Part shown: positions 31,895 through 43,304 of the stretch, in pieces | Position numbering within the stretch: position 1 is the stretch's first letter | How the letters are laid out: each line of letters opens with the position of its first letter | NCBI GenBank assembly: GCA_944472155.2 | Contig: OX235272.1 | Span: forward strand, 84,760,020 to 84,824,019 | Length of the DNA stretch: 64,000 nt | Reading direction: 5' to 3' | DNA from: Trichobilharzia szidati | Taxonomy: Eukaryota; Platyhelminthes; Trematoda; Strigeidida; Schistosomatidae | Translations under genes and position numbers: made by a program | The notes under the pieces: model-generated | Seen by the model: the letters and a program-made list of their open reading frames with translations, nothing else | What the model was told of the DNA's origin: nothing | Database searches by the model: none

Positions 31895-32310
31895 TTAGTC
31901 ACAAACCAACAACATCTAGAGAGACTACTGGACAGCTGTCTCGTCCTATTCTTCGACTCTTCAGCAGTGCATACACACGACCCCACCAGGAATCGCACCC
32001 CGAATTTCAGGACATCTATCTAGCAGCCAACAGTCAGCTAGCGATGGATATTCAGATTAAAGGGTTTATAGGGGGGGGGGTTGGAAGTCATTGGTGAGGG
32101 CAGAGCTATATCGCCAGTTGACGAAGTAAGAATCCACGGGTCATTGAATTCCAGCCCAAGTGGTTTGAATGGTCAGTGAGCTTGGTCTTGTAACTTGAAG
32201 GTTACGGGTTCGACTGATAGTGGGCACTGATGAAGAGTCCCACAGCAGAACTGGACAGCTTTCCAGTGCTCCGTGGTTTTCAATAGTCTCTCTAGCTGAT
32301 ACTGGTTTGT
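31895..32310. mobile_element. Diverged SINE-B pair (subtype)
   Basis: A minus piece (31895-32110, TACTGGACAGCTGTCTCGTC) faces a plus piece (32140-32310, GCACTGATGAAGAGTCCC). The subtype lacks the perfect box B (GGGTTCGACTGATAG). A G10 tract sits near 32071. Confidence 0.5.
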
Positions 32311-33424
32311 GACGAAAAGCTAACAACTGTTTAACTCGTTACCATAAAATAAAAGATAATAGGTTCTAGCATTATTTATATTTAAAGATAAATAATGTCA
32401 TAGAGGTCAAACATCTACAATAAAATTTCTATAACTATGTGTTGGAATGTCAATTAAGACTCCAGCTGATGCAATGAATGAAAATAATTCATAAAATAGT
32501 TGTGATTATTCAGGCTAAAATGATCCTTAAATCTGAAGTTTTCATATATGTACTATGAACAGTAGAGGAAATAGAGATAGACGTTGGACAATTCTAACAG
32601 ATGAAACGTCGTATTAATAGTCGAAACCATGAATGACAATTAACTGGGGGATCCAATTCTAGAAAAGCTCAATTTAGTTGAGTAAGATGAAAACACCGTG
32701 GGTCAGTGGTCCAATGGCAGTCTAGCCCCACAACCAGAATTCGATTACCCCCCTCCTCCGAACACTTGACAAACCTTTCCGAACTGATAGAAAACCCTAA
32801 CAGCTTAAACCTGGGAAAAAATTGAAAGGTTGAGCGTGAAGCTATCGATCCCACCCACCGCTAATGAGACTTCAAAAGCTTGAAGCACTCTATGCGTCAC
32901 CAAAAAACACGAAGGACAATGCTCACGTTTAGTTGTCTATATATATAACTGAGGAAATACGATTTTGACGAGTTTAACCCTAGTTCAAATTATCTCAAAT
33001 TATACAATAAGAATAAAATAAAGGTGTAAAAATGTCACACAACAGTCGTACAATTCAGGAAAGAAAATATTTACACATACAACATCAGAAAATGACACAT
33101 AATGTGTTGAAAAATTTGATTTGATTTCCCATAACCAGTCAACCTTCTCCTCATCCTCCTCCTACCCATTCATTCACCTCAAAAATCTAACTCAACAGAA
33201 AAACCACATCAGGGAACCATAAATTAACAAAAAAGTGAAAATAACCATCAACCTATATATAAGAAACAACAAAACAACACACCACGAACATTGACAGATT
33301 TATGTGCATAAACTAACCTCAGTAAACCACTGAATAGAAATAACGTATAACGTTATATGTACACACACAGTAGATATACAAACAAGGAATGTTATACGTA
33401 GGATTAACTTAGACATATTATTTT
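32311..33424. other. No recognised feature
   Basis: AT-rich; minus-strand tRNA-like scraps near 32690-32860 resemble SINE-C2 but are too decayed to call. Confidence 0.4.
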
Positions 33425-33605
33425 ATTATAGCTTGATTCCACACCGTATTTTTGATACAAGTATGAAATTTTCAGCATGTGATATCGGTAGCCCAAATTT
33501 TGCAGGCCGACTATTGATATCGGGTGTGCGTCGGTCGGGGATCGAACCCCAGACCATGCGCATGGTCGGCGAGCGTCCTAACCGCTGTGCCACCGACGCA
33601 CATTT
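33425..33605 (-). mobile_element. SINE-C with intact tRNA-like acceptor pairing
   Basis: The minus strand from 33602 has GTGCGTC and, 76 bases later, GACGCAC, a perfect seven-pair acceptor stem. Box A is TGGCACAGCGGTTAG and box B GGGGTTCGATCCCC. GACCAT/ATGGTC would give a six-pair anticodon stem with a GCGC loop, which is not a usable anticodon loop. The non-tRNA body extends to 33425. Confidence 0.7.
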
Positions 33606-33699
33606 AGAAAAGAATAACTTTAAAAGACTGATTAATTGAGCAAAGAACATTCTTTTCAATAAATTCGTCATCACATTCAACATTTATATAACCATAATA

Positions 33700-34960
33700 A
33701 CTAACAACATTAATGCTGGTTCAAGTAAAAATGAACCAATAGCATCTGTCGATGCTATTTATGAAAACACCTACCCTGAAGAAGTATCACTGAACAGATG
33801 GCCAAGAAAGTAGAAAATAATTATTTTGTATCTTTTAACAAGATGCCTTTATATATACGACTACAGTTTATAGGCGGGGGGTTGGGGGTGGGATATATCA
33901 AATGAAATAATAACCAGCCAGTTAGAGAAAATCGACTCAACGAACGTTTCATGCCGATAAGCTACAGCTTATTATTTTACACAAAACCGGTTGTCATTCA
34001 CATACTGGTAAACGAAGTACGCAGACTAATGACCTCTAAGTGTATCTATCAATCTATCAGCTGTTCGTGTGGAACCACTTCGCGACCCATAGCTATTACC
34101 TTGACGTGGTCATCGGGCTTGCATATAGCAATGACTCAACAAGCTACACTGGCCAGAACTATTGTTCCTGAAGATCCTAACATGTCAGGAAGGTTGTTAG
34201 AAATAGCGATTAGAATAAAAGCAGTCACCGGCATTGTGTAAGATTTTCTTACACTATGCTGGAGGTCTGTGGGCGAGGGTTGTAACAGAAGTAAGGTGTT
34301 TCCCTCACACGACCAGCATGTCAGCTATGCTGTCTCTCCACTCTGGAGAGAGAGGTTTTTAGAAAAGTTCGACCCCAACAATTGTACATTTCGACTTACC
34401 CTACGGTGGTCCGTAACCGGCGGTAAATTTACTAATACGGAACCAATCCAAGAAACCAGTTCATACAAGCCATGTGTGTGACCGACCTCAAACAGTTGTC
34501 CCATGGGCTCTGAGGTCACACAATACTAACTTTCTTTCTGTTTTAGGTACCCGAAGAATCAACCAACTTCCACGGTGTGGACAGCTGGGAAGTAACAACC
34601 ACCCACACACTTCCAAAAGTATACGAAGTCCTCCTAAGTATCATCTTCCGGAGCCCGTTACATTGGCCGTTGTTCTAGGAAACTATATTTTCGTGCTCGG
34701 GAACAACTACCTACGAGGCTAAATTACAATGTTGTTAAAATCGTCAAAAGTCCTATGTTGGATCACCACGTCCAAAAACAGGCCACAAAGCTAGCAGCAT
34801 TGAAGAGTCTTTTTCTATCGAATAAACTACCAAAGGCCTCTAGATACTGAACACCCCAAACACCAGAAGTCATTGCAATTCGACTAAATTAATTGGAGCC
34901 CTGCATGCAAACAACACAGATCCAGCCACTATTTCTATCCTGGTCTGCTGTCGAAGCTAT
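33700..34960 (+). pseudogene. PLE connector and GIY-YIG region split by R-A
   Basis: 33700-34075 encodes NKMPLYIRLQF-like and KPVVIHILVNEVRRLMTSKC, then IYQSISCSCG, which is the PLE connector with its Cys-x-Cys-Gly. After R-A, 34650-34960 encodes SSGARYIGRCSRKLYFRARE, then VVKIVKSPMLDHHVQKQATK and LAALKSLFLSNKLPKASRY, the GIY-YIG core and tail. R-A therefore sits exactly between the CxCG and the YIG of the nuclease. A G-rich tract lies at about 33875-33895. Confidence 0.65.
34075..34650 (+). mobile_element. R-A repeat (copy 2), nested in PLE
   Basis: Same order as copy 1: CTATTACCTTGACGTGGTCA, then GAACTATTGTTCCTGAAG, CTGTCTCTCCACTCTGGAGA and AAACCAGTTCATACAAGCC. It has a pyrimidine-rich TTTCTTTCTGTTTTAG then GTACCCG. 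The insertion point in the PLE makes its borders clearer than copy 1. Confidence 0.6.
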
Positions 34961-34964
34961 AAAC

Positions 34965-36400
34965 TCATAAATTATGTGTTCCTTTCCATAATTCATCCGA
35001 TAATCAGTTTACTGTTATATAATGTATATTATCTCATACTGATGCCTTTGAAGTATAATCCTGTTGATACTATCGATTCAATATAATTTAAAACAGCATT
35101 AATGTTATTAATAGGAGTAATTCTTAAATTACAATGGTCATATAAATGTAGAACCTGATGACGACTTTATTCATCAGTCTTTTAAATTACTTATGAGCAT
35201 TTTCCAATGATTGAAAGGGTAAATTCACATTCAAAGTCAAAGTGTAATACAGCACAATACACCAATTGACTCATGAAACAGTTAGAAACTTCGTTGAGTG
35301 AGACTGTCTATATACAACAGTAAAACATACAAATAAAATAATCATTCAGCAAAAAAAAACAATGTAAGGCATTCAAAATATGTTATGACTGCGAAAACAA
35401 TCAGTAAGATTGGCAAGTCTACTAGTCTAGTCCCTTTTCACGACGACAACCACCAAAACACGATACCATCGGCATGAGAGGCAAAAAAGAAGAGATAGGA
35501 AGAATTGAGAGCTTTTACTGTCTCTCTCAAAACAAAACACTTCAAAACTAGCCATCGCAATAATGTCACACACACTATATATATACAAAGAAATTTTAAA
35601 GAATAGATAGAAATCAATCAACAGACTAAATATCGATTCAATATCATTTATTTGAAAAAGATAAAATCAATTGTGATATGCTTAGTATAGACCTTTATAA
35701 TACCAATATATAAGTTATAGAACTTCCACACTTGAATTTAAAAACTAACAAGCTGCACTAATTGGGATACACATAAAAGTAGATGTGTGAATTTCAGACT
35801 AGAAAACAACTAGATTGGAAATTGAATGCTTTACTTAAAAGATAGTAGGTACATTATTTCACAATTGACTACTGTTCATCGCAATTTATGCTAGCAATTA
35901 TTAACAATAACTACACTCTGGATACTTAACAGACTAATGATGTGGAAGGGAATGTTTCTTTTTCGCATGTGACTATTTAATTTACGCCCTGAGAGATATT
36001 AGAAGTACTACAGCACGCTAACTCTCTAATTCTGCATGATACCTATCAAAATACCATAGAGATTAGAACAAGAACTTTCCGGAAGACAGCCTAAGTCACT
36101 AGCTACTATCTCAGCAATATCCTGAAGCGTATATTCCAAGATTTGAAAAAGCGCAACGTACCTTCCACAGCGAAGAACCACACTAGCAAGATATCAACCC
36201 CTGCCTTCCTGAGAGACAGATTTCTTTAAGATTTTCTACTTATGTTGTTAATTAGTCGGAATCAGAAACATCAACTAGTAGATGAACTTCAACGTGTTCA
36301 CTGAATAACATAACTATCTTCTGCTTTGATTCCCCATGAATTCATCATGAGTTTCAACCACTAAAGAGTCTCAAGCTAGGATGAAATAACCATCCACAGA
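34965..36400. other. No recognised feature
   Basis: AT-rich, no open frame of note, no repeat that I recognise. Confidence 0.5.
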
Positions 36401-36404
36401 TTTT

Positions 36405-37560
36405 TTTCGTCTTCATTGCTTCTCTGTCTGTCTGGATTCAACATAGAACTTGGCACCGAAGTGCAGCAGTTCCAGTTGCCACGTTCCAAATAGCACACAA
36501 AGGTAGACAAGAAAATGAGTGAAGAGAATCAATAGAGTTTTGACAAGTATAGGAGTGAAACAGAATGAGTAATGGTAGAAAGGAATATGAAAGATTACAG
36601 AGACTGAATACATCTGTGCCATTGACAACAATTTTGAGTCATATCACCTATTGTCTCCAGCTATTGACTCTTAGAGTCCCGAAGGCCCCAACCCGGAAGT
36701 CTGCATTTCCCTACCTGACTCAGTTTAACTGTCAGGGATTTCATGGATTGATGTCATGTTTTTGTTTGGCCACCACTTACACCTAACGTCAACATTACTT
36801 ACCTTATTATACCACCTAACGTGAGAAAGAGATAGTAGACATCTATGATCAAAAACAGTCAACCTTTTCATGTCTTCAACTCGTATTGGCCATGTTTCAC
36901 CACCATAGAGAAGGATGGAGCGAACTGCTGAGCAGTACACACGTCCCTTGGTTGATAGCCAGATGTCACACCTATGCCAGAGATGGTGTAAGTTAGCGAA
37001 AGCACCTCAAGCTTTTCGGATCCGTGCTGAGATTTCGTCACCAATCAATCCGTTGGTGCTGATACAACTTCCCAAATAGGTGAAGTGGTCAACATGTTCT
37101 ACCACTTCACTCCCTATCACTAAGCTAGGAGTTGACGTAGTCCAGTCCTGTAGCAGCATCTTACATTTCACAGGGGCGAATCGCATGCCAAACATACGAA
37201 GATTGCTGCTCAAGGTGTTCAGAAGACTCTGCATTTTGTCAGCGTCCTCCCCTAACAGGACTATGTCATCTGCATATTCTAAGTCCATAAGAATATTCCC
37301 TGGTAACAAGTCGATTCCTAAGTCGTTAAGTTCAGTTAAGGATACTTCCATTAGCATATCTATGATGAAGTTAAACAGAAAAGGGGAAAGTGGACATCCT
37401 TGACGGACACCACTGGTTGTTATCAATTCAGATGACAATTCCCCATAAGCCCTTACACGGCTACGTGAGTTTGAGTAGAGTGCCTTGATTAGTGCAATGT
37501 ACTTTCTTGGCACTCCCTTCACAGTCAAACATTGCCATAGTACCTTCTCTAGTTGGTATT
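36405..37560 (-). mobile_element. RTE2 LINE, 5'-truncated, includes catalytic YADD
   Basis: The minus-strand copy starts near 37560 in the RT palm and ends near 36410 in a GACA-type tail. It is longer than the 9947 copy. Its C-terminal part (36725-36940) is frameshifted: SILLYGGETWPIRVEDMKRL and DHRCLLSLSHVRWYNKVSN. Confidence 0.85.
37007..37528 (-). pseudogene. RTE2 reverse transcriptase palm, YADD intact
   Basis: Open for 173 codons: YIALIKALYSNSRSRVRAYG, SSELITTSGVRQGCPLSPFL, FNFIIDMLMEVSL, LEYADDIVLLGEDADK and MFGMRFAPVKCKML. VRQGCPLSP and YADD (37265-37279) are RT motifs 4 and 5. Residues after YADD match 10139-10885 closely. The fingers and endonuclease are missing, so it is a dead-on-arrival copy, but its catalytic box is intact. 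Confidence 0.9.
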
Positions 37561-37564
37561 AATA

Positions 37565-38150
37565 GTTCATGATGAAAGGTGTAGTTTAGTTGGAATTTCG
37601 TTGGAGTTTAATGTTCACTTATCGTATCGTTACTCAATTTGCTGCAAATTTCGTCTCTTCTGTGCTAAATGTTCTCCTCAAATTTCAAGTTATAGCTTAA
37701 TTAATTAGCAGTAGTTGTACATAAACTTGAAAACAGTTATAACTTGTTCACAGAAATGATTCAGTTATATATTCCAGTTTATTGTTTAACAGTTTAAAGT
37801 GTCTGTGTCCTTAAAACGCTTTAGGATACATATATGGTAAATATGGTGATAGGGACTCATTACTTGCTTACTTGTTGATTGTTGTAAACATGAGATAGAT
37901 AGTAATGAATTTATGCTATTCACTGACATTTTCACACGCTACTAAAATAAATAAATGAATATATTAATACTTCGAGTCATTCCACTATTGACCATATCGT
38001 ACAGGTAACAGTTCTCAAAGTTTGTCTGTAAAAATAAATAAATTGCTTGTTATGTGTGCACTGTATTGTGTATACCTCAGTTGAATATGTTGCCTGATTA
38101 CGAATAAAAAGCTAAAGAGTCGCAGTTATCTTTCAATTTTTTAAATATTC
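37565..38150. other. No recognised feature
   Basis: AT-rich; no repeat or coding signal seen. Confidence 0.5.
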
Positions 38151-38154
38151 CATT

Positions 38155-38660
38155 ATTATTTATTTATTATTCCCGTGAGTTGCGAGTTGAACACAGGGGC
38201 CTTCAACAGTACACCTCCATTTTACCCTGTTTTCTTCAGCACTCTTCAGCCGACTCCACGATTACCCATAGGCCTACACCCCCCCCTTAACACGACCTCC
38301 TCCGTGTCATCATGAGATTCTTCTCGCCCAACTTGTAGTTTCCCATTCGCGTTCCACTCAACGGTCTGCCTATAGCGAGATTTCAATCAGTGGTCTACTA
38401 ACAGCATCAAATGTGTCTGTACATATTTGTTGGGCAATAGGTAATCGGTTGGTTCGTTCCCAGAGTTTCTAGTCTCTAATTACTTCTGGCCATCTGATCT
38501 TCAGTGTGGAGTTAGCGAAGTAAGCAGCTGTTGACAATAGTCCTCTCAACATGCTTTTAGAAATTCTTTCTGTGATGCGTGTGTCAAGTTCTTGACTCCT
38601 GTAGAACAAGTGACTGACCATGACATTGATGTTGAGCATCCGAGTTCTGTGTTTTTCCTA
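38155..38660 (-). pseudogene. RTE1 3' fragment
   Basis: The minus strand has the AATAA tail (38155-38172), a diverged CCCTGTGTTCAACTCGC end and decayed C-terminal codons. It lies right before a PLE. Confidence 0.65.
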
Positions 38661-38664
38661 CCGA

Positions 38665-39700
38665 TCGATTCCAACAATTCACAATGCACCGTGATGGCAA
38701 GAAACTCTGCCATGGCGGCCATTACAAAACGGAATTAATCGAAAAGGAACTTATCGAACCTTTAAAAACAATGAACAATCATCTTATTCGTGAAGAACCT
38801 TACAGAACGATTGGACTAACAGGATCTTTAACACCAAGATGCTATGGTCTACCAAAGATTCACAAAGTTGGCCTACCACTCCACCCTATTATGGATATAT
38901 CTGGATCGCCTTATCATCCAATAGCTAGGTGGTCAGCTGAAATCTGTTCATTCCCTTCGTGACACCTTCCAATTTGTCGAATGCACACAGGATACAAATG
39001 CTTCGAATAAACATATATTGTCTTTGGATGTAGAATCCCTACTCACTAACGTTCCACTGACAGAAACCATGTTTTATATGCAAAATATTGAAGACAACAA
39101 GTTGAATATATGGATACCCGCTACAGATTTGAAAGAACTGCTCGTAAGATGTACATTGATTGCACAATTTACTTTCAATGAAACAATCTACAGACAGAAG
39201 GATGGTATTGCAATGAGTTCTCTCCCCTTGGGTCCTTTCCTTGCAGACTGTTTTATGGCCAGTCTAGAAAGTGGTCAGTTGAAGTCAACAATCCAAAGTT
39301 TTCAAATGTATAAAAGGTATGTAGATAACACCTTTATTATTTGTAATAGTGATTGTAATTTGAATAATATATGTTAAATGCATTTAATGGTTGCCGTCCA
39401 GCGATAAAATTCACACTCGAAATGGAGAACGAGCCTAGTATTCATTTCCTCCATGTGAACTTATCAAGAAGGACCGACAGAACACTGAGGAGATGGATTT
39501 ATAGAAAGCTGTCATGGAATGGTCAAATGACAAATTTCTACAGCTGGGTACCCTCATTGGTCGAGAACGAAACCTGATCCCGTCGCTTGCCACTCACATT
39601 CGGCGCATATGTAGTACTGATACTGTGGAGGAAGAGCTAAATTATGTCATCAATCCGTACATGCAGACAGACAGAAATACATAAGTATATATAAATAAAT
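38665..39700 (+). pseudogene. PLE reverse transcriptase, YVDN variant, frameshifted
   Basis: Three frames together give a PLE RT: LTPRCYGLPKIHKVGLPLHP and SGSPYHPIARW (38684-38962); LSLDVESLLTNVPLTETM, QKDGIAMSSLPLGPFLADCF and MYKRYVDNTFIICNS (39018-39377); FLHVNLSRRTDRTLRRWIYR and YSWVPSLVENE (39371-39577). PKIHK and SLxTNVPL are hallmarks of PLE RTs. The catalytic YVDD is YVDN here (39318-39329). Two or more frameshifts and the Asp to Asn change argue that it is dead. It is the only RT core of this class in the window. Confidence 0.85.
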
Positions 39701-40724
39701 ACAGCGTCAGCAAATTAGATGACAAATTAAACAGAATTACCAGTCAGTTTACTTTATCTGGAATGATTCATAACATAATTTAGAGGGAATGTTAGATTAT
39801 CAACATAAAAACAGTTCACACCACATGGATATGTACGGTACACTTCAAGTGAACCACAATTAAGCTAAAATTACCAATAACCACCCCCAACCCCATCCCA
39901 GAAACATAACACGCACGAAACGAAAAGAAGGAAAGCCAAAAGTAACACATACTGAGAGATTCGTAATTGAAATCTGATAAGAAAACTCGGCACGTAACCA
40001 ATTGTGTAAAAGAGAAAGGGATTATAATAATAACAAAAATTATTCAGTGATAAATAATGCTTTTCTATGTTCCTTCGTAAAATCTGTGTGTAAACCCACA
40101 CCACACACACACACGCATACAAATGAATATACACATAGTGCATAAAGGTTGACTAACCAGGGTAGTAAAGAAAACCTGTAGCATTACCCTTGTGCACTTA
40201 CCTTGCACATCTGTGTGACTACGATGCATAAAATCTCTAGCATTCATGATGAGTAATACATTCTATGGTTAACATGTGGTTTGCAAGTTAGACAACAAGA
40301 TGAAGGAAGAGTTTTACTAATTGTGGATTATAATTCAAAGCCACACCTTATACATACATGTTGCTGTTTGTGTTTTTCTCTTCGTTACTAAGTAATTTGT
40401 CCAGGTCAATGGAGGGATGGGGCTGGTTCGAGTCTCTGTGGGTGTATGACCTTACAGTTCATATATATATATACATAGTAGTAGCTAGAAGTCTTGATCA
40501 ATGAGGCCACTTATTAAAAATTATACGCATTTGCGCATAGAAGTGATAAGTAAATGTGGAATTTTTTCAAAGACTGATTAGTGAACAAAGAATATATTTT
40601 TTTTGGATAACTTCTTCATGAGGTAGACATAAGGAAAAATCAACCATATGGATACAGATATTGATTTCGAGAACCAATACATATATAATAAGGCAAGAGA
40701 TCTATTTACATCCTCCAGTCTGGA
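39701..40724. other. No recognised feature
   Basis: Small TA and CA runs; a decayed scrap near 40400. Nothing callable. Confidence 0.45.
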
Positions 40725-41940
40725 ATTTATTTACTTATTGTTGTTCAATTGGGTTCCGAGTGGAACATAGGGATTCAAAAGCACATCGCCATTTTGTCTT
40801 ATTCTCTGTCGCCTTTTCTAGCTGGTCACACGATTGTCTATAGTCTCACACCTCCTCCGTATCAACCTCGTACCAGCGCCCAACTCGTCGTTTCCCAATA
40901 GGATTCCATACGACGGCATTTGTGCGATGTCACTCGACGGCCTCCTCTGTGTATGCTCAATCCATCTCCATTTTCTCCTACATATTTGTTGAACGATAGG
41001 TTCTTGGTTAGTTTGTTCTCGGCCATAGTTTCTTGTCGCTAATTCTTTCTAACTGGCCATCTGATCTTCAGTATGGAGCCAACAAAGGCAGGTGTTGATA
41101 AAAGTCTACAGCAGAATGTTGGAAATCCTTTTCCACACACACAGTGCAAGTTTATGACCCATATAGAAGCAGTGACTGACGGACTTAACATTTCTGTTGA
41201 AAATCTGAATCTTGTTCTTTATGCTGGCTGAGTTAGTGCAGAAGATTTCCAAACTGGTTTCATGTTGATGAAAGCGTATACTGCCTTTCCGATTATGGCT
41301 GGATGGCTTTCAAATCTTCATCAATTCCACCTGTAGTTGAAACAGTGCTTCCTGGATAAGTGGAGGAAGTAACCTCTTTCAAATATCTCCCGTTGACGGT
41401 GACTGGTGGTGTTTGTTGTTACTGTTCGTTGGTTAACTTCATCACCTCCGTCTTCTCTATGTTCACTTGGAGTCCTTTCTTAGCTGCCTGCCAGCCTCTT
41501 CAGCCAGTTTGTTGGTTTTCGCTTGTAAGTCTTCCAGTTTATGTGACATTAGATGTATATCATCTGCGAAATCCAGATCTTCTAGAGTCTTCTTATCGGT
41601 GGTCCACAGTATTTCTGTCTCCTCGCTCCCCACGCACAGTCTGACGCATAATCCAGTGATAATAGGCAGTCAGTCTTGTCTTACTCCTGCATTCACTTCG
41701 AACGCCTCGCTGAGTTTTCCGTTGTGGATCACCTGACAAGTGGCAGATATTGTCATATAGCCAGCTGTTGAATGAGGTTGATAAAGACTAGGGCATTGCA
41801 CGCCATAGTATTGAAGTAGTTTCCAAATTACTTCGCCGTCAAGGCTGTCTGTCGAAGGCCTTCTCGATGAAGTCGAGGAAGTTGAGGTAGAGACAGAGGT
41901 TTGACTGCCATTCTATACTTTGCTCAATGATGATGCGTGT
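40725..41940 (-). pseudogene. RTE1, longest copy, with FADD motif
   Basis: The minus strand begins near 41940 with NLCLYLNFLDFIEKAFDRQP, a version of the RT motif LFIDFEKAFD. It continues through relics of QVIHNGKLSEAFEVNAGVRQ, FADDIHLMSHKLEDLQAKTN (FADD near 41555-41566) and a diverged ITVNGRYLKEVTSF-like block. It ends near 40740 with CCTATGTTCCACTCGGAACC. Numerous stops and indels. It shows that RTE1 uses FADD where RTE2 uses YADD. Confidence 0.75.
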
Positions 41941-42153
41941 AGACTTACAATTTGATCAACACATTATCTGAATGCATCAATGCATTTATATAAGTAAAGT
42001 AAGTAAGTCACTTTTAGTCTGCCTTTAGAAAAAGACAACTAGTTATATTATGGTTACCAACATGTTTAGAAAGAAAGAATTACATAAAGATAAAAAGATG
42101 GAACCGGTTTTGTTTTTTAAATATATCTCTCACAGTATGTGGTCGATGAGTTT

Positions 42154-42193
<40 letters not shown>

Positions 42194-42429
42194 TGTACCA
42201 TGGTTGAAACTAACAAATATATACATATATAACAATCGGATACTATCTATGTTATAGATTTATTCTTTGTATAGGCAGGTATTTGGTAATTGTACTTGTT
42301 ATTAACTGTTAGGTAACTTAAACTGAACTGACAGTTCTTCTTATGTCTCTTTATGGTGAAGCGATAAATATCAGTAAAGCTAGATAATAGACATTGATCC
42401 ACTGTAAGTTACATCACTTGCCTTAATGA
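41941..42429. other. No gene; TA microsatellite
   Basis: A TA dinucleotide run lies at about 42158-42191. Otherwise featureless. Confidence 0.6.
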
Positions 42430-42469
42430 TTAAATCGAACCGGGTTCGAACCCCCTATGGTGGGTGCGT

Positions 42470-42530
42470 ACTACTTCTGAAGAGTCCCAAAGAAGGAGGG
42501 CGAAACAGCTGTCCAGTATTCCCAGTTGGT
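42470..42530 (+). ncRNA. Hammerhead-like module, dimer unit 1
   Basis: Core CUGAAGA and GAAA intact, stem II GUCCC with GAGGGC, stem III ACAGCUGU, GUC triplet. Stem I is weakened because an insertion changed the 5' arm (ACUU against CAGU). Confidence 0.5.
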
Positions 42531-42886
42531 TTTCCAATGATTCTCTAACTGATGTCAGCTCATGATGAAATCCTCCAACCAATCAAACAAAATCCCTACA
42601 AAACCAATACTTGAAAATTAATCTGATGCTCACTAGCGACTGGCCCTATTCAGGCAGTCAACCTGGGGTTCTAGTGGGAAGCTGTGACCAGTAGGGTACA
42701 GCAGGTTGAAGGTGAGGCAGTAACTCATCGAAGAAGACATTGCGAAGTGGTCGCGCTATGTCATGAATTGGCAGAAGTTAGAATTCATGGGTTGGCCATT
42801 GGATCGGGTCCCAGTGGCTTAATGGTCTACGAACTCGCTGGCCTTGTAACCGGAAGGTCCTGGATTCCAACCCACTTAGGGTGGGT

Positions 42887-42945
42887 GAGTACTGTTGAAG
42901 AGTCCCAAAGGAGGGGGACGAAACAGCCGTTCAGTACTCCCAGCT
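42887..42945 (+). ncRNA. Hammerhead-like module, dimer unit 2
   Basis: Stem I is a perfect eight-pair helix (GAGUACUG with CAGUACUC). Stem II GUCC/GGAC and GAAA are intact. The core reads UUGAAGA, so C3 is U, which is expected to impair cleavage. The triplet is GUU. Confidence 0.5.
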
Positions 42946-43304
42946 GGTTTTCTAATGGTTCTCTAACTGATGTCAGCTCATGATGAAATCCTCCAACCAA
43001 TGAAATAAAATCCCTACAAAACCAATACTTGGAAAGTGGAATTCTGTCAACATTAAATTCTAGACATGATGATGTAACACTGATTACTCATACATCATCA
43101 TCATCATCACCAGTGGTAGATCAATCTACCTGATTTAATCTAAAAGATGATCTCAGTGGCATCCTGTGTAATCCATTATTTACACATTTTTGTAGCAAAG
43201 TGAAGCATTTTTAAAAACTTTGGTTTCAACAAGTTTCAGTTACACACTCTATTAATGAGCTTCAGAATCCAGTAAAATTTAAGTTATACGAATCGTCATA
43301 GAAA

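Larger units (their letters stand above)
42430..43035 (+). mobile_element. SINE-B tandem dimer with two hammerhead modules
   Basis: Two head-to-tail units, GAAGAGTCCCAA occurring at 42479 and 42897 (period 418). The linking body includes CTGATGCTCACTAGCGAC, a GGGTTCTAGTGGGAAGCTG stretch and GGCAGAAGTTAGAATTCATG. The second unit has box A CAGTGGCTTAATGGTC and a decayed box B. Both units end in the same 3' part (CAATACTTGAAAA and CAATACTTGGAAA). Confidence 0.8.

Noticed and set aside
33528..33602. Functional tRNA gene
   Set aside because: The acceptor and T arm look good, but the anticodon arm is a six-pair stem with a four-base loop. The unit recurs with a long non-tRNA body as a SINE.
35427..35621. 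64-codon hydrophobic minus-strand ORF
   Set aside because: No motif, AT-rich composition and no splice support; likely chance.
42050..42232. 60-codon ORF ending in repeated Ile-Tyr
   Set aside because: Its end is the translated TA microsatellite.
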